Below, piece after piece: positions 52,533 through 60,139 of a stretch of 64,000 nt of DNA (position 1 is its first letter; each line of letters begins with the position of its first letter). The notes beneath the pieces are model-generated. The model was not told the origin of the DNA, searched no databases, and worked only from the letters and a program-made list of their open reading frames with translations. Position numbers and translations under genes: made by a program. Source of the stretch: Nitrospira sp. (lineage in GTDB: Bacteria > Nitrospirota > Nitrospiria > Nitrospirales > Nitrospiraceae); NCBI GenBank assembly GCA_024760545.1, contig CP060501.1:2868036-2932035 (forward strand), written 5' to 3'.

Positions 52533-52895
52533 ATGAGACCAGTCACCATCCTAATCATTGAGGATCATGCGTCAGTTCGCACCCTGCTGGCGCTAAACCT
52601 TGAAGATGCCGGCTATCAGGTTTGTGAGGCCGCCAATGGCCGGCAGGGACTCGAACGGTTTCGGGCGCAGCCCGTGGATTTGGTCATCACGGATCTGGAG
52701 ATGCCAGAGATGAACGGCCTGGAGGTCATCCTGGAGTTGACCCGGGCGTTCCTGAATGTGAAGGTCATCGCCATGAGCGGGCGTTCCGCAGAAGAACTCC
52801 AGAAGGCAAAGCTCCTCGGGGCTCGGCATACCTTTCCAAAACCGCTGGATCTCGAGGCGTTGCTCTACGCAGTGCAGTATGAACTGCAGCACTAG
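52533..52895 (+). CDS. Receiver-only response regulator
   Basis: A 120-residue CheY-like protein: ILIIEDHASVRTLLAL (acidic pocket), VDLVITDLEMPEMNGLEVI (phospho-Asp), VIAMSGRSAEEL (switch Ser) and HTFPKPLDLEAL (conserved Lys). No output domain. It could receive phosphate from the nearby hybrid kinase. AAAGGGAC is a moderate SD. A close relative is at 62131. Confidence 0.9.
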   Translation: MRPVTILIIEDHASVRTLLALNLEDAGYQVCEAANGRQGLERFRAQPVDLVITDLEMPEMNGLEVILELTRAFLNVKVIAMSGRSAEELQKAKLLGARHTFPKPLDLEALLYAVQYELQH

Positions 52896-53075
52896 CCACG
52901 ACAGCACCGTCACGCCAACCTCTTCAGAATGAGCGTCGATCTTAGGGGGTTGAGTTTACCGTTCGTTTGATGGATAACGAACAACGATCGGGTACCAAGA
53001 ACGGAAGATATTCCCACGATATGGCTCGATGCAAATGTGAACGTTTTGACCGCTCAGCGTGCTAAGCTCAACAGT

Positions 53076-53615
53076 ATGCGGATTTGTGTGGGCAGATTGA
53101 CTCAGGTCCTTTTCCTATCGGCTCTGTGCGTGACCGTCGGGTGCACCGCTGTGCCACGAAAATATCTGAAAGAGGTAGATCCGGGTGTCACGTTGTCTTC
53201 GCTGGCCGCCACGCCCGAGCGTTATCAAGATCGGCTTGTCGTATTGGGCGCTGTCATCGTGAAAGAGGAAATTCGGGGTGGAAACCTCTGGTTGCACGTA
53301 AAGAATCGCCCACTCAATGAGAATTACCGGCCACATCTTCCCCCCAGCCCAAGCGATCACGAAGGCGGGTGGTATTGGATCGTCGTGAAGAACCATCACA
53401 CGTTGCCCGGTTCCTACCGCCATTGGGCTGATATGACCATCGTCGGTCGTGTCGTCGGTGTTGGTCCGGAAGGACAGCCACTCCTGAAATTGGTATATGC
53501 ACGCGGGTGGGGCATGTCCGCGGAACATGATGGCGTGTGGGAACACAGTGTGGATGAGAACTATGGACCCACGACTCCACCAGAGCTCATCCGTGAATCG
53601 GACCCATTCCAATAA
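53076..53615 (+). CDS. Slp-type outer-membrane lipoprotein
   Basis: A 179-residue lipoprotein with lipobox LCVTVGCTAVPR. The mature sequence follows the Slp family: VDPGVTLSSLAATPERYQDR, then LVVLGAVIVKEEIRGGNLWL, a conserved PLNENYRP segment and the strand TIVGRVVGVGPEGQPLLKLV. Slp proteins are starvation- or stress-induced in E. coli. The ATG at 53076 was chosen for the signal peptide. An upstream start would add 13 residues. Confidence 0.82.
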   Translation: MRICVGRLTQVLFLSALCVTVGCTAVPRKYLKEVDPGVTLSSLAATPERYQDRLVVLGAVIVKEEIRGGNLWLHVKNRPLNENYRPHLPPSPSDHEGGWYWIVVKNHHTLPGSYRHWADMTIVGRVVGVGPEGQPLLKLVYARGWGMSAEHDGVWEHSVDENYGPTTPPELIRESDPFQ

Positions 53616-53839
53616 CGAACGAAGAGTACCCCCGTCAGTCTCCCCTTCGAGATTCGCTTCGTCTTAGGCCTATGTAGCGCCTTAGGCATACTCGAGACGG
53701 ACGAGCTCATCGACGTATGTAAGACGACCGGCATCGTCCGGCTAGGGATCCTACCAGCAAGTAACCGCACTTACTCATGACAAAATGACCTCCGTTATGG
53801 ATCCTACCCGGTAGGTGCCCTCGCTATGGAGGTGAGCCT

Positions 53840-54127
53840 ATGGCCTCTCAATTAAAATCCGTCACCCTCTGTAACCTGTGTGAAAAAGTCTATGATTCGA
53901 ACCGATCCTTGTGGGTGAAAGTGAATGACTACCGTGCATATCATGGCGAACCAGCCGACAACTATGTCTTCACCGAAGCGATTTGTGACGCGTGCCACAC
54001 GCTGTACGCAACAATGATCGGAATGCGCAACAAGGCGAACCGAGTCACGGGCTCGACCGTTGATGATGGCTTCATTGCGGCGCTGGCACCTGACAGCACC
54101 TCAACAATTGACCATGGTCTCGCTTAG
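53840..54127 (+). CDS. Zinc-ribbon-like small protein
   Basis: A 95-residue soluble protein with CNLCEKVYDSNRSLWVKVND and, ~40 residues later, EAICDACHTLYATMIGMRNK. The two CxxC pairs should bind zinc. The tail is Thr/Ser/Asp-rich. TGGAGGTGAGCC precedes the ATG. The layout is like the 67-residue protein at 48222. It lies 26 bases before the H1-like gene. Confidence 0.72.
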   Translation: MASQLKSVTLCNLCEKVYDSNRSLWVKVNDYRAYHGEPADNYVFTEAICDACHTLYATMIGMRNKANRVTGSTVDDGFIAALAPDSTSTIDHGLA

Positions 54128-54153
54128 GCAGGTACTTCAACATGGGAGGTCAC

Positions 54154-54438
54154 ATGAAAAAGCGGCGTGCTAAACAAGTTGTGAATGCCACGAAACAACT
54201 GATGCGACAGGGGAAGAAGACTTTGCGAGGCAAGGCGGGAGCTGCGGCTCGAAAACTCAAGAAGACCGTGGGCGGCGTTGCATCCACAGCGAGCCGGCGA
54301 CTGAAGAAAGGAGTCAAGAGGACAAAATCCACGGCCGCTAGTCGTCAGGCGGGGAAGCTCGGTCGAGCCGTCGGCGGATTCCTGGGCCAGGCGATCGGCA
54401 GTGCCCAGAAACTTGTCACACAAGTCGTGAAGAAGTAG
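54154..54438 (+). CDS. Histone H1-like basic protein
   Basis: A 94-residue protein with about 30% Lys+Arg and no Asp or Glu. It opens MKKRRAKQVVNATKQLMRQG and has AAARKLKK, TASRRLKKGVKRTKS and TAASRQAGKLGRA blocks, a pattern like bacterial histone H1 (HU/Hc1-type) tails. The last 25 residues are less basic and could form an amphipathic helix (GGFLGQAIGSAQKLVTQVV). It probably binds nucleic acid or polyphosphate. GGGAGG precedes this ATG; an ATG at 54142 is an alternative. Confidence 0.7.
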   Translation: MKKRRAKQVVNATKQLMRQGKKTLRGKAGAAARKLKKTVGGVASTASRRLKKGVKRTKSTAASRQAGKLGRAVGGFLGQAIGSAQKLVTQVVKK

Positions 54439-54502
54439 AGCAGAGCGGAGGTGAAGACGCTGTCATGGAAAAGATGATGACTGAAGATCCATCGAACCGG
54501 CA

Positions 54503-54985
54503 ATGTTCACTCCTCTGAGCGACTTTTATTATGCCGGGTGTATGATCAAGTTGACTCCGGATCGACTGGCGGATGGGCAATGGGGATGCCGGTATTCAAT
54601 TGTTGTGGAATCCCTAAAGCCAAAGTCCAATTTGAAAGAGGGGCATGTCGAGGCAGACTTTTCAACTTCTATAGACGCAGAAATAGCGGCATTGAAAGCC
54701 GCGAAGTGCATTATTGATTCAGGTATACCGCTGTTCAATTTTAATGTCCTGACAGAAGGAACTACGGCTCAGAGATTTCAGTATCGCGACTACCATTCTG
54801 ATGGCCGCACGATCAAATTGCTGCCGGTCCAACTAGCGAATGGGAGCTGGCAATGCGAGTATATACTTTTTGAACCTGGCAAACTCCCAACCGGCAAAAG
54901 GCGCGGATTGGCTGATGGCACCTTCGCTACAGTCACGGAGGCCACCGCGGCTGCCTTGAAAAAGGCGAAACGTGTCATCAGTTGA
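54503..54985 (+). CDS. MPDYKH-family protein with two repeats
   Basis: A 160-residue protein made of two copies of the domain seen in the proteins at 47003 and 56734. Copy 1 (~residues 8-75) has MIKLTPDRLADGQWGCRYSI and an AEIAALKAAKCIIDS helix. Copy 2 (~92-160) has TIKLLPVQLANGSWQCEYIL, LADGTFATVTEATAAALKKA and KRVIS. The invariant G-x-W-x-C-x-Y occurs in both. The start is uncertain (54503 or 54542); the earlier one keeps the full first repeat. Function unknown. Confidence 0.7.
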   Translation: MFTPLSDFYYAGCMIKLTPDRLADGQWGCRYSIVVESLKPKSNLKEGHVEADFSTSIDAEIAALKAAKCIIDSGIPLFNFNVLTEGTTAQRFQYRDYHSDGRTIKLLPVQLANGSWQCEYILFEPGKLPTGKRRGLADGTFATVTEATAAALKKAKRVIS

Positions 54986-55155
54986 TTCAGCAATCGATCA
55001 GGCTCACAAACTCGGCTTACCTGCTCGTCAACAACCGGGCAGAGTGGAACGTGACGAAGACAGTTCATGGGCCGGGTTCCCTCCCATTAGACACTTGGTA
55101 GCCCAATGGCTTAGGGTGATCTGAGAGTCCACACCCCTAAACGAGGAGTAGGCCC

Positions 55156-55257
55156 ATGCCCGGAATGTTTGGCGCTCATCCTCCGCTCATGCTGATCGCC
55201 ATTGCCATCGTCATGATAGCGATTGTGGTATTCGCGCTGATGACGGCAGGTTACTAG
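55156..55257 (+). CDS. 33-residue single-span membrane peptide
   Basis: A tiny frame with a good SD (GAGGAG, eight bases before the ATG). Product: MPGMFGAHPPLMLIAIAIVM then IAIVVFALMTAGY. Residues 11-30 are one continuous hydrophobic helix. It ends in GY and has no charged residue. Likely an inner-membrane micropeptide; the partner is unknown. Confidence 0.55.
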   Translation: MPGMFGAHPPLMLIAIAIVMIAIVVFALMTAGY

Positions 55258-55308
55258 GTTGGGTCAGTCTGATGCTGACGGTGTCAACGACAGCGATGTT
55301 GATCGACT

Positions 55309-55440
55309 TTAGGCTTCTTCCCGGTCTCCGATCTTAACGATGAAGACGGACAGTTTCTTATCGTTGATCGTGTAGATATGCGGTAAGGGCCTGGCCGAAT
55401 GCGATCAAGGTCACCCTCGCATTCATCTTCTCCACACCAT
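55309..55440 (-). pseudogene. RelE/ParE-type toxin remnant
   Basis: On the minus strand one frame reads CDLDRIRPGPYRI and, after a frameshift, the next reads YTINDKKLSVFIVKIGDREE with a stop at 55309-55311. Joined, they match the C-terminal core of RelE toxins (R-x-G-x-Y-R-[IV]-x-Y-x-I-x-[DN]-x-x-[LI]-x-[VI] ... G-[DH]-R). The N-terminal half and any antitoxin gene are not recognisable. It looks inactive. Confidence 0.5.
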
Positions 55441-55578
55441 CTCGACGGAGGGCGAGGTCGAGTAGGGTGGTGAGGGAGAATGCAAAGCGCCCCCTAAGGT
55501 CCTTCCTAGTAGGGAGATTACGGCTCATTCGCTACCATCGTGTCGATGTGAGACACGATAGGGCGGCGAGGAGTCCAT

Positions 55579-55908
55579 GTGTCGATTTTTGCCAGCGTGG
55601 TGTTGTGCGGTGTTCTGATACTCGTGAGTACAGCGTTCGCTGAGGACGAGCAGATCCTGCTACTGTTATCCGCGAAGGGCACCCAAATGTCGGGCCTCTT
55701 TACCGCCAAGGATCACTGGGAGGTGCGTTGGAAGGGCGACGAAGGACTCTCTATCATAACGTTCGATCGCGAAGGCAATCGTATTGCCGCGATTGCCTAT
55801 GCAGAGCACGGCGGAGGCGGGAGCGCTTCTCAAGAACAGGGCGGGACGTACTCGCTCAAGGTTATCAGCGAGGGGGCCTGGACCGTGACGGTCGTGCAGC
55901 AACCATGA
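55579..55908 (+). CDS. Secreted small protein, family A copy 1
   Basis: A 109-residue secreted protein: signal peptide IFASVVLCGVLILVSTAFAE, then EDEQILLLLSAKGTQM, a W-E-V-R-W strand (DHWEVRWKGDEG), and a Gly-rich turn leading to GGTYSLKVISEGAWTVTVVQ. It is clearly paralogous to the protein at 60758 (same W-E-V-R-W, GGTYSLK and W-T-V-T-V-V-Q landmarks and the same length). The fold is probably a small beta-sandwich. The start is GTG at 55579 after GAGGAG. Confidence 0.78.
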   Translation: MSIFASVVLCGVLILVSTAFAEDEQILLLLSAKGTQMSGLFTAKDHWEVRWKGDEGLSIITFDREGNRIAAIAYAEHGGGGSASQEQGGTYSLKVISEGAWTVTVVQQP

Positions 55909-56376
55909 GCATTTTATTATGGTGATGGCTGCCTCGACGTGCGTCGAGTAACACAGCGAAACGGACCGAAATGCTTTAAGAGCGACAACCTCATATGCTG
56001 CACCGGGATCCGAGAATTCAAGAATATCCTACTGTGACTTTCCTCTAGCATAGTGCAAGCCATCACCCTGGTATCCATTGAGATACGACACGTATCCGTC
56101 GAGATACCATAAGAGGATTGGTAGAAACCCAGTGGGATGTCACAAATTCACCGCACCAACCCGATTGTCGATTGCATGTAAGGACGATTGCACTGTTGAT
56201 CAATCAGCAGCGGTACCGCATCTTCTGCTGAACCAGTAACTGCGAACGCAGGGCCTGTTCAACGGCATATCCGGACACGTGGCGCTATGACCATTCTATT
56301 GGGGCGGATTGGCATAGCTTCTGCACTTCCGGAGTCCAGGTGAACACGTTCCAGATATTGACCAGCAGGAGGGATT
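55909..56376. other. Gene-poor stretch
   Basis: No frame longer than 60 codons is convincing, and no short SD-preceded ORF was found. It includes a pair of similar 'GTATCCRTTGAGATAC' type words near 56088-56110 that are partly palindromic. The last bases hold the AGGAGG of the next gene. Confidence 0.35.
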
Positions 56377-56667
56377 GTGACGAATCCTGGAGGTAGTGAG
56401 CCTGGAAACATTGGAATCATACAGCAGTGCCTTGAAAGGTGGTTTCGTGATGTCACGCCGGGCCCGTACACTGAGCGCTTCGTCTATCACGATGGCGCGC
56501 AGACTTCAGAACTCGCACTCGACCGTGAATTCGTCAACGATCTCCGTCCGGAGAACCTCAAGGAGTATATGGAGCATACCGTGCTCCCCACGCTCCGTGC
56601 GAGTCCTGGAAAGATCATTCGAGCAGGGACCGACGGCCTCAGTGTCCGTGCAAGACAGACGCACTGA
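56377..56667 (+). CDS. Hypothetical protein, 96 residues
   Basis: Not recognised. It starts at a GTG with AGGAGG about five bases upstream, a strong initiation site. The sequence has IIQQCLERWFRDVTPGPYTE, then FVYHDGAQTSELALDREFVN, DLRPENLKEYMEHTVLPTLR and SPGKIIRAGTDGLS. The balanced alpha/beta pattern and lack of low complexity suggest a real soluble protein. It lies 66 bases upstream of an MPDYKH-family gene. Confidence 0.65.
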   Translation: MTNPGGSEPGNIGIIQQCLERWFRDVTPGPYTERFVYHDGAQTSELALDREFVNDLRPENLKEYMEHTVLPTLRASPGKIIRAGTDGLSVRARQTH

Positions 56668-56733
56668 CCAAGTGCCCGCGACACGGAAGGAGGCTCATGT
56701 TCAAGGGATGGGTGGAGACTCGAGAAAACGACA

Positions 56734-57093
56734 ATGCCGGACTATAAGCATCGCAGCATCGAGTTGGTTCCCAGACGTCAAGCTGATGGGGCCTGGCATT
56801 GCGAGTATCGCATTATTGAATTCCGACAAACCTGTTGGGGGTATCACAAAGGGTGCCCAGACGGCGGCTTCCCTTCCCGCGAAGAGGCCCTCGCGGCAGC
56901 CCTGGAGGAAGCGAAACCTATCGTCGATTCACTCGAGCCCCCTGCACAGGTTCCATGGTCCGAATACGGCTCGGTTCTAGGAACATACGGGGACAGGGTG
57001 AAAAGACTGACTTTCGCTTTCGCTCAGTCGTTGGTCTTCTTTGGTACGAGTGTCCCGCGCAGAGTGTTCTTCCTCCCGAATTGGCGAAAATAG
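56734..57093 (+). CDS. MPDYKH-family protein
   Basis: A 119-residue protein whose first 70 residues (MPDYKHRSIELVPRRQADGA, WHCEYRIIEFRQTCWGYHKG, CPDGGFPSREEALAAALEEA) align along their whole length with the protein at 47003 and with each repeat of the protein at 54503. Residues 75-119 (VKRLTFAFAQSLVFFGTSVP) do not align and may be a read-through past an ancestral stop. The ATG context also resembles that at 47003. Confidence 0.68.
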   Translation: MPDYKHRSIELVPRRQADGAWHCEYRIIEFRQTCWGYHKGCPDGGFPSREEALAAALEEAKPIVDSLEPPAQVPWSEYGSVLGTYGDRVKRLTFAFAQSLVFFGTSVPRRVFFLPNWRK

Positions 57094-57351
57094 TGGACAC
57101 CATCGCCTGAGTTCTTCACTGCTCAAAAAGGCCTTTATACATTCTAGGATAGAGTCATGGAGTGGCTTCTGTGACCCAGATAATTGCGCAGACACGCATG
57201 GTAGCAGCGTTTGGTACCTCATTCGCAAACTCGGCTTCCGTATGGTACACTTCATGCGTCGAGCTGTGATCCTCGCGCTCATTCCTTCCTTGTGTTGTCC
57301 TTGTGTGATCGAATAATAGGTGTGTGGTAGGGTGGTCGGGCAAAGGCCTTT

Positions 57352-57519
57352 GTGTCAATCATCGAGTCCGGCACTGAGCTGGAGGATGGGTGCAAGCTCA
57401 GCAGGCCACACCACGACGAACGCATACTTGGTAGAAGCCTCTCTGAGCGTGAAGATCGTAGCCAAGAACTGATTGACCATGTGCACGGTAATTCATTTCG
57501 TACGAGAGATAAGTTATGA
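57352..57519 (+). CDS. Possible short ORF coupled to the next
   Basis: A GTG-initiated, 55-residue frame (MSIIESGTELEDGCKLSRPH, DERILGRSLSEREDRSQELI) whose TGA overlaps the ATG at 57516 (ATGA). The overlap and balanced composition suggest translation, but there is only a weak AAAGG upstream and no recognised family. Upstream (57094-57351) there is nothing except a 20-codon signal-peptide-like frame at 57255. Confidence 0.25.
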   Translation: MSIIESGTELEDGCKLSRPHHDERILGRSLSEREDRSQELIDHVHGNSFRTRDKL

Positions 57520-57782
57520 GTACCTCGTGGTGGACGAAGCCCTCGCACCGACGGAAAGCACGCATTCGTAGAACGAGGATACGCTGGGATCTTCTGGGAC
57601 TGCCAGATCCGGCCGGAACCTCCTCCGCACCGTCAATTGAGGATGTTCGCCGCCAAATCATCTCCGCCTCAAGCAATGGGCTGAGCCCTGATACACTCGC
57701 TCGTGCTCAGGCAAACGACTCTCTCCGTACATCAGTTCCGAAAGCAACTCGGGCATCTCGAAAGCGAGGGACCCGTTCCTAG
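57516..57782 (+). CDS. Hypothetical small protein, 88 residues
   Basis: Starts MSTSWWTKPSHRRKARIRRT, followed by IRWDLLGLPDPAGTSSAPSI and EDVRRQIISASSNGLSPDTL. It is basic with Arg-rich ends and one possible helix. Its start overlaps the end of a 55-residue frame, consistent with coupling. No motif known. It may be a real small protein or the leader of the gene beginning at 57825. Confidence 0.4.
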   Translation: MSTSWWTKPSHRRKARIRRTRIRWDLLGLPDPAGTSSAPSIEDVRRQIISASSNGLSPDTLARAQANDSLRTSVPKATRASRKRGTRS

Positions 57783-57824
57783 AACGCCTCGTGCCTTACG
57801 ACGCTGTATCAGAAGGAGGACATC

Positions 57825-58013
57825 ATCGGAGGACCAGGAAAAACTACCAGCGGCAAACGTGAACGCGAACGAGCACGTCAACAGAAGCAGCGGACGAAGG
57901 AAGAGCGGCGCGCGCAACGTCAGGCCAACAAGGTGAACCGGAGCCCGACGGTCGAGGGGGAAGATCCGGATCTCGCTGGTTTGCGCTGGGGTCCTCAATC
58001 GCCCGCGTACTGA
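57825..58013 (+). CDS. Charged KTTSGKRERE-type small protein with ATC at the start position
   Basis: A 62-residue frame that lacks any ATG, GTG or TTG at its 5' end, yet has AAGGAGG exactly where a ribosome binding site should be; the codon at the proper distance is ATC. The product reads GGPGKTTSGKRERERARQQK, then QRTKEERRAQRQANKVNRSP and GEDPDLAGLRWGPQSPAY. This is the layout of small proteins I know from other bacteria (start near 'MGKTTSGKRxRE', Lys/Arg/Glu helix, 'GEDPDIAG' tail). Either ATC is used, as in infC-type rare starts, or the start was mutated and the gene is silent. Confidence 0.5.
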   Translation: MGGPGKTTSGKRERERARQQKQRTKEERRAQRQANKVNRSPTVEGEDPDLAGLRWGPQSPAY

Positions 58014-58217
58014 CGCCGGTATACCCGTGAGCACTTCTCTGCGCTTGCTAACTATTCGATCGCGAGTCACCAAGTAATACTCCGGCCTCTCACCAAAGAG
58101 GTCACTCGATGCAACGGACATTTCTAAAGTGGCGGGACAGTCTCGTAATGGCTCCTTGACACCTTCCGACGGTTGCCCTAGCCTTACATCGGTAGTTGGC
58201 TATACGTCTAGTTTCCG

Positions 58218-58325
58218 ATGACCCTGACAATTCCTCCCAACGACCGTATTTATAAGTTCGCAGCAATCGGTGGACTCATTCTCATTATCTTATCCGTGTA
58301 TCTTTCCGAGCAAACGGTTTCATAG
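58218..58325 (+). CDS. 35-residue single-span membrane peptide
   Basis: A frame encoding MTLTIPPNDRIYKFAAIGGL then ILIILSVYLSEQTVS. Residues 12-29 form a hydrophobic helix, flanked by polar ends. There is no clear SD, so translation is uncertain. It resembles the 33-residue peptide at 55156 only in type. Confidence 0.35.
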   Translation: MTLTIPPNDRIYKFAAIGGLILIILSVYLSEQTVS

Positions 58326-58529
58326 TCCCTCAGGCTCCTCCCGTGCCGGCCGCCACAGGCTACTTCTCATAAATTCATAGGATTCGGATGTCACTCTGAC
58401 CAGGCTGTGCCTTTCCCATAATCCAACATCCAATGCCGGCTCGCTGCTCTCCTCCCTATGTGCTTTCCTAGTACGCCAGCCCCGCGAGGTCCACTATGCT
58501 TGGTGAAAATCCTTCACAAGGAGAAACGT

Positions 58530-58856
58530 ATGCGACGACGGAACCATCCTCCCTATGTGCTCATGCTTGCGATCAGCGTGGCGGGGTTCTGTTCACTCGC
58601 GGAAGGGTCGCTGGGACCATACGAAGCGAAGGGTGCCAAGCTCAATCACAAACAGATGCCTCAGCAAGCGAGCGATGATTCGTCTCGGCTGGACAACCAA
58701 CAGCAGGGAGCTGGCGACGTATTCGAAAGGGAGAATGCTAAGGCGCTGCGCAAGAGCCCAGTCGTGTCGCCGTCGAGAGAACAGCGCAATCCTGAAGGGA
58801 AGGTACGGCTCAGGGTAGGGGGTCAGGCACCAGTCCCACCAGGCCTTCCGGAGTGA
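58530..58856 (+). CDS. Secreted hydrophilic protein, 108 residues
   Basis: Signal peptide MRRRNHPPYVLMLAISVAGF then CSLAEG. The mature part is hydrophilic, Gln/Arg/Pro-rich and probably disordered (LNHKQMPQQASDDSSRLDNQ, RKSPVVSPSREQRNPEGKVR), ending in PVPPGLPE. AAGGAG lies six bases before the ATG. No family recognised. Confidence 0.65.
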   Translation: MRRRNHPPYVLMLAISVAGFCSLAEGSLGPYEAKGAKLNHKQMPQQASDDSSRLDNQQQGAGDVFERENAKALRKSPVVSPSREQRNPEGKVRLRVGGQAPVPPGLPE

Positions 58857-58971
58857 GTGGTGATCTAGAGCCTTCTCTGTGACTCACTGGGATTGTTACT
58901 AGGTTCACACTAAGCGATCATTGACTAGAATGACGGTCGTACTCTCTACTCCTCAGCATACGGAGGTCTCG

Positions 58972-59139
58972 ATGGCCATTGCACCAGTCAAGCAGCTATT
59001 CCCTCAACGACAGCACTGCGACTCACGGCGTTCCACAGGGGCTCAAGGGCTCTACTCTGACAGAACCAACGAGAGAATCAGGATGGCACATCTGTTCATG
59101 GGCGTGCTCAAGTGCTTTGTTCCTCGTATCAAAATATGA
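58972..59139 (+). CDS. Possible small protein, 55 residues
   Basis: CGGAGG is seven bases before an ATG opening MAIAPVKQLFPQRQHCDSRR; the frame ends VLKCFVPRIKI. Basic, no span, no motif. Only the SD supports it. The remaining ~250 bases up to the next gene hold nothing visible. Confidence 0.4.
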   Translation: MAIAPVKQLFPQRQHCDSRRSTGAQGLYSDRTNERIRMAHLFMGVLKCFVPRIKI

Positions 59140-59389
59140 TGGAAGATGTGCCCGGATGAAAGCGGGGCGCAGTTAGATTTCGTCAAGTTGTGATCATCTC
59201 CTTACTCTGTTCGGACTCCACCCATGAGGGCCTAGAACATCACCGCGACATTTGTTGATCGGTGATTCCCCAACACATAGCCCCATCGCTTCTCGAGAAG
59301 CCACTCCACTACTCTCTCGTTCCATTGAGAATGCCTGTGAACGGGATATTCTTGGTGAATATTTTCTTCTATCCAGATATATATCAGGT

Positions 59390-59671
59390 GTGAAGACCCT
59401 GACGTCGATTGGTCAGAGAACGAGTTCAAGGTGGATCGCACTCTTTCTCTGTGTCTGTGTGCTGGCGCAGGTGGTCGGCATGCCGATGACGCTCCTGAGT
59501 CTGTTGACGACCTCCGATGTGCTCGCGGAATCAGGTTCCGAAGATCCCTCGATGCTTCCCCAAGTGCCTGAGCTCCGTCCCTTCAGCGCCCTACACCTCC
59601 GTGTCGACGGACATACGATTCCCCATCTGCCGGTGTTGGCCGCGTCCGTCTTCCATCCGCCCTTGACCTAA
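59390..59671 (+). CDS. Secreted LCVCVLAQ-family protein, copy 1
   Basis: A 93-residue protein starting at a GTG. The hydrophobic segment WIALFLCVCVLAQVVGMPMT is a signal peptide or anchor. The rest is Pro/Leu/Ser rich: LLSLLTTSDVLAESGSEDPS, LPQVPELRPFSALHLRVDGH, and ends LPVLAASVFHPPLT. The protein at 61660 has the same sequence plan with about 70% identity by eye. No function known. Confidence 0.68.
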   Translation: MKTLTSIGQRTSSRWIALFLCVCVLAQVVGMPMTLLSLLTTSDVLAESGSEDPSMLPQVPELRPFSALHLRVDGHTIPHLPVLAASVFHPPLT

Positions 59672-59834
59672 TCTCACTCCGCACAAGACGTGTATCGGCG
59701 ACCGGGCTCCTGGCCGTGACGATCCCGCCATGTTCGATGCGCTCAGTGTCGAGATGAAGGGGCTTGTGAGCGGCGATCAACAGGCCGTCACTCGGGCAAC
59801 GGTCGGGGCTTCAAATTATCAAGTGAGGTGCATT

Positions 59835-60080
59835 ATGCAGCGAGGGCTCCGTCTTTTTCGTGAGGAACCCGTGAGTCTCGTACTGGTTGAACTCCGCACC
59901 CCGGGTATGGACAGATTGGATCTGATTCGAATGCTCCACCACACCCATCTGAGGGCGAAGATTATCGCCATGGCCGGAGGTATCGGGGACTGAGAGCATC
60001 TCGCGGTGTATCAGGGCGTTCATACGACGCTCCAGAAACCATTCAGTCGGCAGGAACTCTTGGAGGTCGTGCGTGCGCAA
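59835..60080 (+). pseudogene. Degraded receiver gene (deletion and nonsense)
   Basis: Compared with the intact receiver at 62131, this copy has an internal deletion of about 37 codons: MQR joins directly to GLRLFREEPVSLVLVELRTP. The acidic pocket (EDE) is missing and the phospho-Asp is replaced by Glu (LVELRTPGMD). A TGA at 59991-59993 stands where the intact gene has Trp (GGIGDW). The frame then continues as homologous sequence (TLQKPFSRQ) to about 60080. It is a clear pseudogene from the same duplication as the flanking secreted protein genes. Confidence 0.82.
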
Positions 60081-60139
60081 CCGGCGTCGTCCCGTCCTGT
60101 CGGTGTGAGAGACAACCACGTTGAGGAGAAACGATACGA

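Noticed and set aside
53745-53815. Two GGATCCTACC words as a possible operator or repeat
   Set aside because: Only ten bases match, with no symmetry and no third copy; chance is a sufficient explanation.
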